From positions 29,719 through 93,718 of the forward strand of contig JAICUB010000026.1 in the NCBI GenBank assembly GCA_025936045.1: 64,000 nucleotides of DNA, written 5' to 3'. The number at the start of each line of letters is the position of its first letter. The first letter of the stretch is position 1. The notes under the pieces are model-generated. The model had not been told where the DNA came from. It searched no databases and saw only the letters and a list, made by a program, of their open reading frames with translations. Origin of the DNA: Polyangiaceae bacterium. GTDB lineage: Bacteria; Myxococcota_A; Polyangia; Polyangiales; Polyangiaceae. The translations under genes and the position numbers were made by a program. This document shows positions 55,036 through 62,429 of this stretch, piece by piece.

Positions 55036-56157
55036 CTACACGCGGCGCGAGGTGAGCGCCAGGGCGGCCCCTTCGAGCAGCTCGCGCGCCTGACGCGTGA
55101 CCCCGCCCTCGAGCGCCGCGAGGCCCTGCCCGAGCAGCTCCTCGATGCGCTGCTCGGTCCGTTCACGCGCGCCGGTCCGCTCGAGCACGGCGAGCGCCCG
55201 CTTGATTTGCGCCGCGCTCGCGCGCGCGTTGCCGAATCCGTCGGTGAGCACGCGCTTCTCGCGCCCGCGGGCGCGCCGCAGGGCGTCGAGCGCGAGCGGG
55301 GTGCGTTTGCCGGCCCGTAAATCGTTGCCGAGAGCCTTGCCGGTCACCTCCGGGTTGCCGAAGGCGCTCAAGAGGTCGTCCGCGAGCTGAAAGGCGATGC
55401 CGACCGGTGCCGCGTACGCGTCGAGCGCGCGCAAGGTGCTCGGCTTCGCGCCGCCGAGCAGCGCGCCCAGCCTCAGCGGCCCGCGCACCGTGTAGCTCCC
55501 CGTCTTGAGCGCGTACATCGCCTCCGGCTCGTGATCCTTCGAGGCCACGTCGAGCACTTGGCCGAGGATCGCGTCGATCTGCATCGTCGCGAACGCTTCG
55601 AGCAAGAGCGGGCTCCGCGCCGCGGGCGCGCGCACGCGGCCCATCACCTCGGTGGCGAGCGCCAGCACGAAATCACCCGCGAGGATTGCCGTGACCTCGC
55701 CGAGGCGCGCGCTCTTGAACCTCTTCGAGAGCTCCGCGTGCACGGTGGGGCCGCCGCGACGGAGCGCGTCGCCGTCCATCCAGTCGTCGTGCACGAGCAG
55801 GTAGGTGTGGAGCAGCTCGAGCGCGAGGCCGGCGTCGAGCGCCGGTTCGAGGTCGCCTGCCGGCGCCACCACGCGATAGCCGGCGACGAGCAACGTCGGA
55901 CGCAGTCGCTTGCCGCCGAGCAAGCCGAGGCGCGCCGCCGAGGCGACCATCGCCGCGACTTCGGGTCCGTGGGGCGCCACCTGGGCCAGCTTGTCCGCGA
56001 AGAACGTTTCGAGTCTGAGATCGATGTCGCGCTTCACGCTCGCGAGCAGCCCGACGAACGGGTTGGCCGGAATGGCTTTCGCGTGCCCCTGCTTCACGCG
56101 GCGCCGGCGCCGGGAACTCTTCGAACTCAAAGGCATTTTGGGGCGAGAGCCTAGCAT
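55036..56157 (-). CDS. Trans-isoprenyl diphosphate synthase (GGPP/FPP synthase type)
   Basis: A protein of 373 residues. GLLGGKRLRPTLLV and the first aspartate-rich motif HDDWMDGD, with RRGGPTVH after it, identify the trans-prenyl synthase fold. The second motif appears as FQLADDLLSAFGN, where the usual final Asp of DDxxD is replaced, as in some short-chain synthases. Product length cannot be set from this alone. A basic N-terminal extension of 40 residues is unusual. An ATG at 56136 is an alternative start. It heads the mvk-mvaD-mvaK2 operon. Confidence 0.9.
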   Translation of the reverse strand: MLGSRPKMPLSSKSSRRRRRVKQGHAKAIPANPFVGLLASVKRDIDLRLETFFADKLAQVAPHGPEVAAMVASAARLGLLGGKRLRPTLLVAGYRVVAPAGDLEPALDAGLALELLHTYLLVHDDWMDGDALRRGGPTVHAELSKRFKSARLGEVTAILAGDFVLALATEVMGRVRAPAARSPLLLEAFATMQIDAILGQVLDVASKDHEPEAMYALKTGSYTVRGPLRLGALLGGAKPSTLRALDAYAAPVGIAFQLADDLLSAFGNPEVTGKALGNDLRAGKRTPLALDALRRARGREKRVLTDGFGNARASAAQIKRALAVLERTGARERTEQRIEELLGQGLAALEGGVTRQARELLEGAALALTSRRV

Positions 56158-56231
56158 GTTCGGACGGCTCGGCGGTGTCGGCGCACGCGGCGCTGGCTCT
56201 CGCCGCAGGAGCGCCGTATCGAGAGACCGGC

Positions 56232-57278
56232 ATGACGGATTTGTCCGCGCGAAAAGCCGATCACCTCGACTTGGCCACCTCGGGGGACGTGGGATTTCGA
56301 GCGCGGACGACGCTCTTCGAGTGCGTCGACTTGGTCCATGACGCGCTTCCCGAGCTCGAGCTCGCCGCGATCGATACGAGCACGACGCTGCTCGGCAAGC
56401 GCCTCGCGGCGCCGATTCTGATCGCGGCCATGACCGGCGGCACGAGCCGCGCCGAGCGCATCAACAAGGAGCTCGCCGCCATCGCCGAGGAGCGCGGCTA
56501 CGCGTTCGGACTCGGAAGTCAGCGCGCGCTGCTCAAGAACCCGGACGCGCTGTCGAGCTACGCCGTCCGCGACGTGGCACCGGGAACGCTCGTGCTCGGT
56601 AACCTCGGCGTGGTGCAGGCGAGCAAGCTGCGCACGGAAGAGGTGCGCGGGCTCTGCGCGGCGGTCGGCGCCGACGCGCTGTGCGTCCATTTGAATCCCG
56701 CGATGGAGCTCATCCAAGTCGACGGCGATCGCGACTTTCGCGGCGGCCTCGATACGCTCGAGCGGCTCACGCGCGAGCTCGGGTTGCCCGTGATCGCCAA
56801 AGAAACCGGGTGTGGACTCTCGGGCAGCGTCGCCGAGCGCTTGCGGGCTCGCGGGATCCGCCACGTCGACGTTTCGGGCGCGGGCGGCACTTCCTGGGTC
56901 GCCGTCGAAATGCACCGAGCGCCCGAGGCAGGCCGCGCGCTCGGCGCGACGTTCCGTGACTGGGGCATCCCGACGGCGGCGAGCGTGCTCCTCTGCGCGC
57001 GTCAGGGCTTCGAGACGATCTTCGCCACGGGCGGCGTGCGCGACGGGCTCGACATCGCGAAGGCGATCGCGCTCGGGGCTTCCGCGGGCGGCATCGCGCG
57101 CTCGTCGTTGCAGGCGCTCGAGTCGGGCGGACGCGCGGCGGCGCTCGCTTTCTTCGAGCGCATCGAGACCGAGCTCCGGACGGCGATGTTGCTCGTGGGC
57201 GCGCGCGACCTCGCGGCCCTGCGCCGCGCGCCACGACTCCTGCGCGGTGAGCTCGTCGCCTGGGCGTCGCTCGCGTGA
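56232..57278 (+). CDS. fni: Type 2 isopentenyl diphosphate isomerase (Fni)
   Basis: An FMN-dependent isomerase of 348 residues that interconverts IPP and DMAPP. RKADHLDLA at the N-terminus, AMTGGTSRAERIN, FGLGSQRALL and DVSGAGGTSWVAVE are characteristic. ATG 56232 has GAGAGA upstream and gives the family start; a longer frame from 56175 would overlap the divergent promoter region. It is divergent from the prenyl synthase, and the 74-base gap must hold both promoters. Confidence 0.95.
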   Translation: MTDLSARKADHLDLATSGDVGFRARTTLFECVDLVHDALPELELAAIDTSTTLLGKRLAAPILIAAMTGGTSRAERINKELAAIAEERGYAFGLGSQRALLKNPDALSSYAVRDVAPGTLVLGNLGVVQASKLRTEEVRGLCAAVGADALCVHLNPAMELIQVDGDRDFRGGLDTLERLTRELGLPVIAKETGCGLSGSVAERLRARGIRHVDVSGAGGTSWVAVEMHRAPEAGRALGATFRDWGIPTAASVLLCARQGFETIFATGGVRDGLDIAKAIALGASAGGIARSSLQALESGGRAAALAFFERIETELRTAMLLVGARDLAALRRAPRLLRGELVAWASLA

Positions 57279-57338
57279 GCGCGTGGGAGCTCTGCGCCCA
57301 AACACGCAGCTTTCCCTACGTGTGCGACGAGCGCGCGG

Positions 57339-57650
57339 CTACTTGCGGACGGGCGGCGGCGGGTGTGAGTGCGACGCCGACGACTCGCGGCTCTGGTACG
57401 CCCGGCTCGACGCCTTTTGGTACAGTTCCTTCGCCCCCGGCCACTCCGGATCGCGCCGCATGAGCTTGATCAATGCTTGCTGCGCAGCGCCGGCCGGGAG
57501 CGAGCCGTCCACCAAGCCGAGCCGCACGCGCGTGACGAGGAAGCGTTCGTCGCTTTGCGCCACGGACCCGAGGAGCGCGCGCGCCTGTTCGACCTCACCC
57601 GCATCCAAGAGCTCGTCGACCTCTTCGGGGCTCGGGGCGGTGTCGCTCAT
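57339..57650 (-). CDS. Small helical repeat protein, function unknown
   Basis: A protein of 103 residues with EEVDELLDAGEVEQARALLG and FLVTRVRLGLVDGS, a helix-pair pattern like a degenerate TPR, and a Pro/His-rich C-terminus. ATG 57650 follows a strong AGGAGGGAG site. It is convergent with fni and divergent from the GAF-domain gene. No family function recognised. Confidence 0.7.
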   Translation of the reverse strand: MSDTAPSPEEVDELLDAGEVEQARALLGSVAQSDERFLVTRVRLGLVDGSLPAGAAQQALIKLMRRDPEWPGAKELYQKASSRAYQSRESSASHSHPPPPVRK

Positions 57651-57671
57651 GATCTCCCTCCTCATACTATA

Positions 57672-57699
57672 CTGACACGGGGGACGCTTGATCTATACT
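57672..57699 (+). promoter_or_regulatory. Sigma-70-like promoter of the GAF/receiver operon
   Basis: CTGACA at 57672-57677 and TATACT at 57694-57699 are separated by 16 bases, each one mismatch from consensus, and sit 84 bases before the chosen ATG. Confidence 0.5.
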
Positions 57700-57783
57700 T
57701 CTTGTCTTGTCGCGAAGGACGGCGACGCCCTCCGCGCGCCTGGCCCTGGGACCATCGCCGATTTCAGCCCCGATTCGACCAAA

Positions 57784-58629
57784 ATGGCTGACGAGAAAAA
57801 GACCCAGTCCGACAAGACGCCACCGCCGGACCTGAAGACCGAGCGCGACCGGTTCGTGAAGAGCTTCAGCCGCGGCGCACGCCTGACGGACGAGTTCATC
57901 GCTGAATACGACGGGCTGCTCGAACGTCTGAGCGCGCTCGAGGCCGAGAATGCGAACCTCCGCGCGCAGGTCGCGGCCGATCGCGCGGTGCGGGAGCTCG
58001 TACAGAAGATCGAGCGGCTCGAAGCGGAGAAGAGCGACCTCTTGTCGCGAACCAACCGCGCAGAAGCGATCAGCAATCAGTTCACGACGCGCGTGCAGGA
58101 AGTGGAGAGCGAGTTCTCGAATCTCGCGAACCTCTACGTCGCCTCGAATCAGCTCCACTCGAGCCTCTCACCGCGCGGCGTCACGCGCCGCATCAAGGAG
58201 GTGCTCGCGCAACTCTTGGGTGCGGAGCGTTACTCGATGTACCTCGCGAACGAGGGGGGGACCGAGCTCGTGCCGATCGCGTCGGAAGGCGTGCCGGGCG
58301 GCGAGCTCCAGCCCGTGGCGGTTCAAGGCTCGCTCCTCGGCGCGGTGCTTCAAAGCGGCGAAGCCAAGGTCGAGGAAGAAGGCGATCCGAGCCAAGGCCA
58401 GCTGGACCGGCCGGCCGCAGTAATCCCGCTGGTCGTCGACGAGCGGATAGTGGGCGTGATTGCAATCTTCTCGACGCTTGCGCAAAAGAAGCGCTTCGAC
58501 GCGGTAGACTTCGAGCTATTTCGGCTGCTCGGACAGCAGGCCGCCGCGGCGCTGGTCAGCGCGAGCCTGTTCGCGCAGGCCGATCGCCGCCTGCCCGGAC
58601 TCGAGGCCTTTCTCGACTTGAGCGTATGA
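57784..58629 (+). CDS. GAF-domain protein with coiled coil
   Basis: A protein of 281 residues from ATG 57784 (a TTG at 57688 is in frame). Residues about 35-110 are a long coiled coil (LSALEAENANLRAQVAADRA and similar), followed by a GAF domain at about 125-270 with GAERYSMYLANEGGTELVPIA and a typical GAF end FELFRLLGQQAAAAL. GAF domains bind small ligands or haem and often modulate signalling. The CheY-like receiver follows after 41 bases and is probably a functional partner. Confidence 0.82.
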   Translation: MADEKKTQSDKTPPPDLKTERDRFVKSFSRGARLTDEFIAEYDGLLERLSALEAENANLRAQVAADRAVRELVQKIERLEAEKSDLLSRTNRAEAISNQFTTRVQEVESEFSNLANLYVASNQLHSSLSPRGVTRRIKEVLAQLLGAERYSMYLANEGGTELVPIASEGVPGGELQPVAVQGSLLGAVLQSGEAKVEEEGDPSQGQLDRPAAVIPLVVDERIVGVIAIFSTLAQKKRFDAVDFELFRLLGQQAAAALVSASLFAQADRRLPGLEAFLDLSV

Positions 58630-58670
58630 CGCATGCTTCCCCCTGCCGGTTATCGTAGAGTGAGATCAAG

Positions 58671-59048
58671 GTGAGCGAATACTCGTGCTTAATCGTCGAA
58701 GACTCGCCGATGATGCGGCAGCTTCTGGTGTTCGCGCTCGCGCGCGTGAAAAACCTGCGCGTGACGGAAGCTGACGACGGCGTCGATGGGCTGCGCAAGC
58801 TCGCCTCCGCCCGCTACGACATCATCGTGACCGACATCAACATGCCGATCATGGACGGCCTCAAGCTCGTGAAGCGCGTGCGCAGCGATCCGGTGCACAA
58901 GGACACGCCGATCGTCATCATCACGACGGAAGGCTCGCAGGAAGATCGGCAGCGCGCGCTCCAACTCGGGGCGAACGCCTACATCACGAAGCCGATCCAG
59001 GCGCCGCAAGTCATCGCGACCGTCAAAGAGCTCTTGCGCATCGACTGA
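58671..59048 (+). CDS. CheY-like single-domain response regulator
   Basis: A receiver-only protein of 125 residues. Acidic residues at 10-11, phosphoacceptor Asp55 in IIVTDINMPIMDG, ITTEG and Lys107 in YITKPI are all present. It lacks an output domain, so it must act by protein contact, as CheY does with motor or polarity proteins. GTG 58671 is the only start compatible with the domain. It is likely co-transcribed with the GAF protein upstream. Confidence 0.93.
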   Translation: MSEYSCLIVEDSPMMRQLLVFALARVKNLRVTEADDGVDGLRKLASARYDIIVTDINMPIMDGLKLVKRVRSDPVHKDTPIVIITTEGSQEDRQRALQLGANAYITKPIQAPQVIATVKELLRID

Positions 59049-59136
59049 CGAGCCGGGCCCAGAGGCGAGCGTGACGTGAGCAGTTCACTCGGCGAGCACC
59101 GCAGCGGAGCGTACTTGCGTACGAACGCAGCGGGGC

Positions 59137-60519
59137 TCACTGAATGAAGTACACGTCGTCGATCCAGATGTCGGTCGAGAGCGGAGGACCAGCGTCCGGA
59201 TCCGTGTTCCTCTGGGCCTGCCAGTTGATGCCGTAGACCTGGGTGGGGAACCACTGCGCCCCTTGGTAGCCCCAAGACGGATCGATGGCGATGCCGCCAG
59301 CCGGGGGTACGCCGTTCGTCCCGGCATCGAGGAGCACGGTGAACTCTTGCCAGCTCGTCGTGAACCCGAAAGTCGCAGCGTAGCTATTGTAGCACTTCGA
59401 GGTATTGCCACCGCCGCCGTTACATATCTGTCCACGGGGATCGGTATCGGTATCGGGGAATGAGACTTTGACCTGGAGCGTGCCCGAAGCCGCGTCTGGC
59501 GTCGTGGTCATTCCCCAGAAAGTGACCGCCTTGTACTGGCTGATATCGAACGGCACGGTGACCATCGGGACGGCTGGGCCTGCACCCGCGGCACCCGCCA
59601 CAGCGCCCGCACCGGCCATGCCCGCGGCCGCGCCGCCTGCACCCGCGCCGGCTCCACCTGCAGTCGCACCCGCTGCACTTGCTCCGCCCGCATTGGCTCC
59701 GCCCGCATTGGCTCCGCCCGCATTGGCTCCGCCCGCATTGGCTCCGCCCGCGTTGGCTCCGCCCGCATTGGCTCCGCCTGCACCGGCTCCACTTGCACCG
59801 CTGGCTGAAGCGCCTGCACTGCCGCCGACGTCCGCACTACCTCCAGCGCCGGCCATCCCACCCGCTCCAGCCGCATTCGGGTCGGGCTGCTGGGCGAACT
59901 CGAATCCGATTCCGCACGTGTCGTAGAGGCCGTTGAGCGTGCACGACTGTCGGGCTGCGTGCTCACTCGTTTTCGTGCAGTTCAACGTCTTGGTCGCCGC
60001 GGGCAGCGCGCTGAACGTGAATGAGCCTTGCGGCGGCTCCGACGTGTCGATGACCATGCCGCCGCCGCCGCTGCCTGCGCCGGCCCCGCTGCTCGGCGCG
60101 TAGTTGGCGCCGCTATTGTACCAATAGCCCGGCGAGAGCGGCGCACTGACCCCCGTGAACTGGATGGGCCCGTGGTCGGTGGTCTCCATGTCGTCGATGA
60201 GGACGGGTGACCCGCCGGTGCCGTTCGGGTCGCAGCCGCCGTTGCTTTGCGACGCTCCGCCATGACCCCCCGTCATTCCACCTTGCGCGGACGCGCCGCC
60301 TTGCGCGGACGCGCCGCCTTGAGCGGACGCGCCGCCTTGAGCGGACGACATGCCGCCTTGAGCCGCGTTGCCGTTGCCGCCCTGGCCGGACATCACGTTG
60401 CCAGCTTGACCACCGTTGGTCGCAGGAGCCCCTGAGTCTTTGTTCGAGCAACCCGTCACCGAAGCGAGGACGACGAGCCCAACGAGCGAATGAGCTGAAT
60501 TAAGAAGGCGCTTACGCAT
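59137..60519 (-). CDS. Lipoprotein with carbohydrate-binding-like sandwich interrupted by repeats
   Basis: A protein of 460 residues with a lipobox VTGC (Cys24). A linker made of SAQGGA units leads to a domain starting PVLIDDMETTDHGPIQF. This domain resembles the beta-sandwich of CBM11/CIA30-type carbohydrate-binding or NAD-associated lipoproteins: it continues through GIGFEFAQQPDP, is broken by about 85 residues of GGANA-type repeats, then resumes at FDISQYKAVTFWGM and ends DIWIDDVYFIQ. I infer an outer-surface sugar-binding role, uncertain. The reverse-strand reading frame is unbroken across the repeats. Confidence 0.8.
   Translation of the reverse strand: MRKRLLNSAHSLVGLVVLASVTGCSNKDSGAPATNGGQAGNVMSGQGGNGNAAQGGMSSAQGGASAQGGASAQGGASAQGGMTGGHGGASQSNGGCDPNGTGGSPVLIDDMETTDHGPIQFTGVSAPLSPGYWYNSGANYAPSSGAGAGSGGGGMVIDTSEPPQGSFTFSALPAATKTLNCTKTSEHAARQSCTLNGLYDTCGIGFEFAQQPDPNAAGAGGMAGAGGSADVGGSAGASASGASGAGAGGANAGGANAGGANAGGANAGGANAGGANAGGASAAGATAGGAGAGAGGAAAGMAGAGAVAGAAGAGPAVPMVTVPFDISQYKAVTFWGMTTTPDAASGTLQVKVSFPDTDTDPRGQICNGGGGNTSKCYNSYAATFGFTTSWQEFTVLLDAGTNGVPPAGGIAIDPSWGYQGAQWFPTQVYGINWQAQRNTDPDAGPPLSTDIWIDDVYFIQ
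59681..59800. repeat. 15-bp tandem repeats coding GGANA
   Basis: Six nearly identical 15-base units (59681-59770, one with a single change) and two diverged copies to 59800 encode Gly-Gly-Ala-Asn-Ala repeats. The unit is five codons, so the frame is kept when copies change. Confidence 0.92.
60283..60354. repeat. 18-bp tandem repeats coding SAQGGA
   Basis: Four 18-base units (60283-60300, 60301-60318, 60319-60336, 60337-60354), the last diverged, encode Ser-Ala-Gln-Gly-Gly-Ala in the linker of the same lipoprotein. Confidence 0.88.
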
Positions 60520-60702
60520 GGCGGCTACTCTACGATTAGCCCGAGAAGCTTGACCCCGTCCAATGTGGCGTCAAGGGATGCCGATCGGCGTCACCCACCC
60601 GGCTTACTCCGCCGGAGTGGATGACCCGCCGAAACCCGACCCGATTTGCTGCGAGTCGGCCCGTGTTGTCGGAGCCAGCCGCACGTGGTACCGCGGCGTG
60701 CA

Positions 60703-62232
60703 TTGGCGACCAGACGTAAATGCTCGATTGCGGGAGGGTTCGTTATCGTACTCGCGTTGCCTTCCGGGTGTGCCACGCGCCGGCATTTCCCTGATCGCAC
60801 ATGTCATGCAGTGGGGGCAGCTGGTATGGCGGGCTCCACCAACTGCGGCGGCGCGGGCGCGGGAACGGGAGGGACGAGCGGATCCTCCAACAGCAGTGGC
60901 GGAGTGGGGGCGGGAGCGGCAGGGACGCCTGGCTCCTCGAGCGCTAGCGGTGGCGCGGGCGGGAGCGTCGCGGGGATGAAAGGCGAGTCGTCCATGGGCG
61001 ACCAACCGGGAGGTGAAGGCGGCTTCGGAGGTGAAGCGCCCGAGGAGCTCGCCGGCGAAGGGGGCACTTCGGGAGGGGGCGTTTCGGGGGGCGGGAGCGG
61101 CCAGAGCAGCAGACCGTCCGGGGGAGCCGGAGCGGGCGGTGTCGGCGGCAAGGGCGGCTCGAGTGGCAAGGACGGCGCGGGCGGCGTCAGCGGCAACGGC
61201 GGCGCGTTGTGCGATAGCAGCTCCTGTTCGGATGGGTGCTGCAACGGCAACACGTGCGTGGAGTACGCGTCACAGTCGGGCAGCGCGTGCGGCGCGGACG
61301 GCATGGCGTGCAGCGCGTGCGCGGGGAGCTGTGATGTCACCAATGGGCGGTGTGTGGTCATCCTGGCTTCGGGGCAGGATTTGCCACGCGGTCTTACCAT
61401 CGACTCGACGAGCGCCTACTGGGACACATCTAGCGGGACGGTGATGAAGGTTGGGCTCGGTGGCGGAACCCCAATCACCTTGTCGACGCAGCAGCTTTCT
61501 TACAGCATCGTCGTTGACGCGACAAATGCTTACTGGGTGGCTGTTTACGGCTCGGTGATGAAGGTGCCACTTGCTGGCGGCGATGCGACAACGCTGTCCA
61601 CTGCCACCGGGCAGCATGCGAGTGCCACCACCATCGACTCGAAGAACATCTACTGGCTGCAGGGGACCGGCACCAACGACGGCACGGTCATGAAAGTACC
61701 GCTAACCGGCGGAACCCCGATCACGCTCGACTCGGCGCAGATGAACCCGTCAGCTATCGCCGTCGACGCGACAAGCGTCTACTGGGTGAACAATGACGGC
61801 TTTAGCACCACCCCCGGCTCGGGCTCCGTGATGACGATCCCCATCGGCGGTGGCGTGCAGACCACCCTCGCCTCCGGGCAGTTTGAACCCCAGGCCCTTG
61901 CGGTTGACTCGACGAGCGTCTACTGGACGAATTGGGGCGTCGAAAGCTACGGCGACTATATTGATGGCACGATAATGAAGGTGCCGCTCTCCGGCGGATC
62001 CCCGACCAAGATCGTTTCAACACTGGCGCAGCCGGGAACCATCGCGGTCGATGCGACGAGTGTTTACTGGACGAACAATAGGGCGGTGATGAAGGCGCCC
62101 CTGGGCGGCGGAGCTCTGACCACGTTGGCCTCGGATCAGGACTCTCCGGACGCCATCGCTGTCGATTCGACGAGCGTCTATTGGGTAACCAAAACGAACC
62201 CCGGCGCGGTGATGAAAGCGACCCCGAAGTGA
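60703..62232 (+). CDS. Lipoprotein with cysteine module and six-bladed-type beta-propeller repeats
   Basis: A protein of about 509 residues. From TTG 60703 the signal ends LPSGC (lipid cysteine about residue 23); a TTG at 60646 is in frame but would give a very long leader. A Gly/Ser linker of about 150 residues, a small cysteine module (CDSSSCSDGCCNGNTC...CSACAGSC) and then about seven repeats of the form IAVDxTSVYWTN...GTVMKVPLxGGxPxTL follow. These repeats match DUF5050-like propeller blades in myxobacterial lipoproteins. The function is unknown; such proteins are usually on the cell surface. Confidence 0.8.
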   Translation: MATRRKCSIAGGFVIVLALPSGCATRRHFPDRTCHAVGAAGMAGSTNCGGAGAGTGGTSGSSNSSGGVGAGAAGTPGSSSASGGAGGSVAGMKGESSMGDQPGGEGGFGGEAPEELAGEGGTSGGGVSGGGSGQSSRPSGGAGAGGVGGKGGSSGKDGAGGVSGNGGALCDSSSCSDGCCNGNTCVEYASQSGSACGADGMACSACAGSCDVTNGRCVVILASGQDLPRGLTIDSTSAYWDTSSGTVMKVGLGGGTPITLSTQQLSYSIVVDATNAYWVAVYGSVMKVPLAGGDATTLSTATGQHASATTIDSKNIYWLQGTGTNDGTVMKVPLTGGTPITLDSAQMNPSAIAVDATSVYWVNNDGFSTTPGSGSVMTIPIGGGVQTTLASGQFEPQALAVDSTSVYWTNWGVESYGDYIDGTIMKVPLSGGSPTKIVSTLAQPGTIAVDATSVYWTNNRAVMKAPLGGGALTTLASDQDSPDAIAVDSTSVYWVTKTNPGAVMKATPK

Positions 62233-62360
62233 GCGATACGGCGCTTATCTCCACGAACTGAGGAGCGTCACGCTCGTCACCGAGCCTGACGTGGGCACAT
62301 AGCTTGTCGCCTGTGCCCGCCGGATTGTCTCGCGAAAATAGCTGTAGGGAGCGACCCCGT

Positions 62361-62399
62361 CCGACCAGATGACGGCGGTGCTAGCCATCATTTGGTCGG
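62361..62399. terminator. Hairpin between convergent genes
   Basis: CCGACCAGATGA (62361-62372) pairs with TCATTTGGTCGG (62388-62399) over 12 positions with one G-U, around a 15-base loop. A smaller stem GGGCACA/TGTGCCC at 62293-62318 precedes it. Both lie in the 197-base gap between the ends of the propeller lipoprotein and the GH12 gene. Confidence 0.5.
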
Positions 62400-62429
62400 G
62401 AAGGTCGGGCTACACGGCTGCGCGCGCGA

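Noticed and set aside
58652..58661. The decamer ATCGTAGAGT upstream of the receiver gene, also found upstream of the lipoprotein gene that starts at 60519 on the other strand
   Set aside because: Two occurrences without spacing or promoter context are compatible with chance in 64 kb.
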